From JBGTCY01 sp041748615 (lineage in GTDB: Bacteria > Bacteroidota > Bacteroidia > Chitinophagales > CAIOSU01), in assembly GCA_041748615.1 (NCBI GenBank), contig JBGTCY010000207.1, positions 1 through 15,962 on the forward strand: DNA of 15,962 nt. Reading direction: 5' to 3'. A program made the translations under genes and the position numbers. Below the pieces are notes generated by a model. It worked only from the letters and a program-made list of their open reading frames with translations. It was not told where the DNA came from and searched no databases. The stretch's first letter is position 1. Each line of letters begins with the position of its first letter. Shown here in pieces: positions 14,192-15,962 of this stretch.

Positions 14192-14224
14192 AAAAAAGCC
14201 GCACTGATGTGCGGCTTTTTTTTA
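14192..14224. terminator. Bidirectional Rho-independent terminator
   Basis: AAAAAAGCCGCA (14192-14203), a 6-base loop (CTGATG), then TGCGGCTTTTTT (14210-14221) with further T residues. The stem has a GC core flanked by A-run and T-run, so it works on both strands. It sits between the convergent ABC-F and surface-protein genes and should end both transcripts. Confidence 0.9.
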
Positions 14225-14255
14225 TTCTTGTTGTAGATTTCAGAAACTATTAATC

Positions 14256-15962
14256 TCAGTAGCCGGCATCAAAGACGCAACGGATACGAGGAGCAGTACC
14301 TGTGGCTATATTCTGCGTTGAAATCCAGTTACCCGTTGAAGAACCAACAGACCAACGAGAGTTATCAAATGAACCCCTTGTTGAAGTCCAGATAAGTGTA
14401 GTTGTCAGTCCTCTATAACCATCATCGAATCCATTACCTGTACTGGGTGTATTGTTCTCATGACCGACTTCAATATCTGTTGGGAGCCTCCATCCTTTTC
14501 CGTAGGTCTGAACACAATAACTATTTTCACTAGCAATGTCAGGATTTAATTGTTGCTGATCTATATCTTTAATATGGCTGTTGGCAGTCGTATAATTTTT
14601 CCAGGCAGGTCCACTGCAACCGGATTGGTTCGCCAATGCATAATTGCCGTTTGTTGGAGGAGTAGTATATAACATCGTAGCGTTAGGCGCTCCAATGGTT
14701 ATACAAACATTATTATTATGACAAGTATTAGCCGGAGTGACATTAAAAGACATGGCATTACAGTATGTTACCAATGTACCGATATTATTACAAGCTGATG
14801 ATCCACTCATCGGGCTAACAAACATTTTAAAAGCATTGTAAACTGAACTTCCAACATTTGGCGTCTCTACTCCATCCCATTGGAATGCGTTATTACATGC
14901 GGACCCTCCACTAAACCCATAAAACGACCCCGAACCTATCGTCTGAAATCCGGCAGGAATCATGATGGTGTAGGGGCTGCCGCTGGTCTTGTAGAATTTG
15001 TTGGTGGCATCCCAGGTGTAGGTAGTACCGGCAGTGTTGCAGGAGCCGTTGTCTCTCACTTCTACCGCATATTGACCGTGGTTGCCGCGCAGTCCCCAGT
15101 AAATGGTGTTATGATTCACCAAAATACCCGTGGCAATCATGTCGGATGTCACTTCAAACACCTCGCATCCTGAGATGCCGCAAGCGCCCTCCGCCCTCAC
15201 AAGGTAAAACCCTGCTGTTGTAGGCGTATAGGAGGCTCCCGTGTGAACGTGGTTATTTGATTCGGCATTGGCGCAGGAGTTGGCATTATACCATTCCCAC
15301 GTGTTGCCGCTGCCGAGCGGAGGCGTAAAGTCAACCGTCAGCGTCAACGAGCGGCTGCCGTCAGTAGCTGTGGTTGTCGAGCTCTTGCAATATTGCAGGG
15401 TGACAATGATGGAATCCGGCTCGGGCAAGGGGGCTCCGCTGCTATGATTCACCGTCACACTGCCACCGGTAGTGTTGGTACAGCCCGTAGTGTTGTCGGT
15501 CACGGAAGTGATGGCATACGTTGTATTGGCGGAGATGCCGGTAATCTGCACTTCATGACCCGTATTGACGCCAGTGAGCGCAGTTTGCGCGATGCCGTTG
15601 GCGGTGTAAGCCACGTTATAAGGACCGGTGCCGGTCATGTTAAACGTGAGTTTGAAGCTAACGCCCGTGCATACGGAAGACTTATCGGATACAATATTCG
15701 CTGTAGGCTGAAGCACCTCGATTTCATCGCTGCCGCCCGTGTTGACGCAACCGTTGGAATCCGTCACCGAAGTGATGTCAAAAGTGGTTAAGATATCGAG
15801 GTCTCCGGTTGAAACGCGATGCCCTGTGTAGATGGGCGTGATTGTTTTCGGGGCGGTGCCGTTGCCGGAACAAACCGAAGAAGCAGCCGGGCTTACGCTG
15901 GCGGTGGGCGTAGTCGCCACTGTTACAGTAGCGCTGTTGCCGGTGCTGGTGCATCCGCTGGC
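14256..15962 (-). CDS. Large Ig-like-repeat surface protein, C-terminal part (5' end outside window)
   Basis: The frame is open to the window edge, so the N-terminus is missing; 568 residues are visible. The first roughly 150 carry at least two Ig/PKD-like repeats that end in ITSVTDSNGCVNTGG or ITSVTDNTTGCTNTTGG, the same layout as SprB-type and other gliding/T9SS adhesin repeats. A region with paired cysteines and W/Y (about 155-260) follows, then a G/N/S/C-rich stretch. The last roughly 110 residues (from about 455) contain YGKGWRLPTDIEVGH, IWTST and a final RIRCVFDAGY, resembling FISUMP/DUF1566-type domains. No Por-type T9SS sorting domain is visible at the C-terminus. The likely role is cell-surface adhesion or an extracellular matrix component. 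The terminal domain assignment is by motif resemblance. Confidence 0.75.
   Translation of the reverse strand, partial: ASGCTSTGNSATVTVATTPTASVSPAASSVCSGNGTAPKTITPIYTGHRVSTGDLDILTTFDITSVTDSNGCVNTGGSDEIEVLQPTANIVSDKSSVCTGVSFKLTFNMTGTGPYNVAYTANGIAQTALTGVNTGHEVQITGISANTTYAITSVTDNTTGCTNTTGGSVTVNHSSGAPLPEPDSIIVTLQYCKSSTTTATDGSRSLTLTVDFTPPLGSGNTWEWYNANSCANAESNNHVHTGASYTPTTAGFYLVRAEGACGISGCEVFEVTSDMIATGILVNHNTIYWGLRGNHGQYAVEVRDNGSCNTAGTTYTWDATNKFYKTSGSPYTIMIPAGFQTIGSGSFYGFSGGSACNNAFQWDGVETPNVGSSVYNAFKMFVSPMSGSSACNNIGTLVTYCNAMSFNVTPANTCHNNNVCITIGAPNATMLYTTPPTNGNYALANQSGCSGPAWKNYTTANSHIKDIDQQQLNPDIASENSYCVQTYGKGWRLPTDIEVGHENNTPSTGNGFDDGYRGLTTTLIWTSTRGSFDNSRWSVGSSTGNWISTQNIATGTAPRIRCVFDAGY

Noticed and set aside
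15393..15791. Plus-strand frame of 132 codons, and one at 14880-15173, opposite the surface protein
   Set aside because: They are shadows of the minus-strand Ig-like repeats; their H/G/R-rich composition reflects the reverse complement of T/N/S/V codons.
15918..15920. GTG at 15920 as the start of the surface protein
   Set aside because: The frame continues upstream to the window edge with the same repeat-type sequence (SGCTSTGNSATVT), so the gene starts outside the window.

Overview
This window comes from a member of the Bacteroidota. The evidence is a secreted hydrolase with a type IX secretion (Por-type) C-terminal sorting domain, a repetitive Ig-like surface protein, TAnnTTTG-type promoter boxes with short leaders and no strong Shine-Dalgarno sites, and family members typical of that phylum. 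The exact order cannot be read from the sequence. Much of it is ordinary chromosomal housekeeping DNA, with a conspicuous load of palindromic intergenic repeats.

Layout: 1-761 (-) is a nearly complete family 2 glycosyltransferase of the WaaE/LgtF type. 1057-1452 (+) is a small VOC-fold protein, convergent by only 6 bp with 1459-3252 (-), a secreted alpha/beta hydrolase with Ig-like modules and a T9SS signal. A roughly 617-bp gene-poor gap follows. 4456-5151 and 3870-4445 (-) form a two-gene unit: an SDR oxidoreductase lacking the usual catalytic tyrosine, then a glutathione-peroxidase-like lipoprotein. 5223-6100 is a self-contained REP/RAYT locus: a Y1 HUH transposase (REP-associated tyrosine transposase) flanked by inverted REP-like palindromes, including a 51-52-bp tandem array. 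6179-10612 (+) is a full-length Lhr-type helicase. 10760-11286 (+) is an overlapping DUF4258/YgiT-zinc-finger pair that looks like a toxin-antitoxin operon. 11347-11571 (-) is an orphan small antitoxin-like protein. 11669-11820 holds four more REP-like palindromes with no transposase nearby. 12069-14024 (+) is an ABC-F ATPase behind a good promoter box. 14056-14221 is a cluster of GC-rich triloop hairpins ending in a bidirectional terminator. 14256-15962 (-) is the C-terminal part of a large surface protein.

The most interesting system is the RAYT and its palindrome family. The same unit occurs next to the transposase and again about 5.6 kb away. Its stem changes sequence by paired, compensating substitutions (GTCCC/GGGAC, GCCCC/GGGGC, GCCCT/AGGGC, GTTCC/GGAAC), while an adjacent ACC-N4-GGT block keeps its arms and varies only its loop. 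That pattern suggests selection on a folded single strand, as expected for REP elements cut by a HUH enzyme. The tandem and nested-inverted arrangements are worth comparing across the whole genome.
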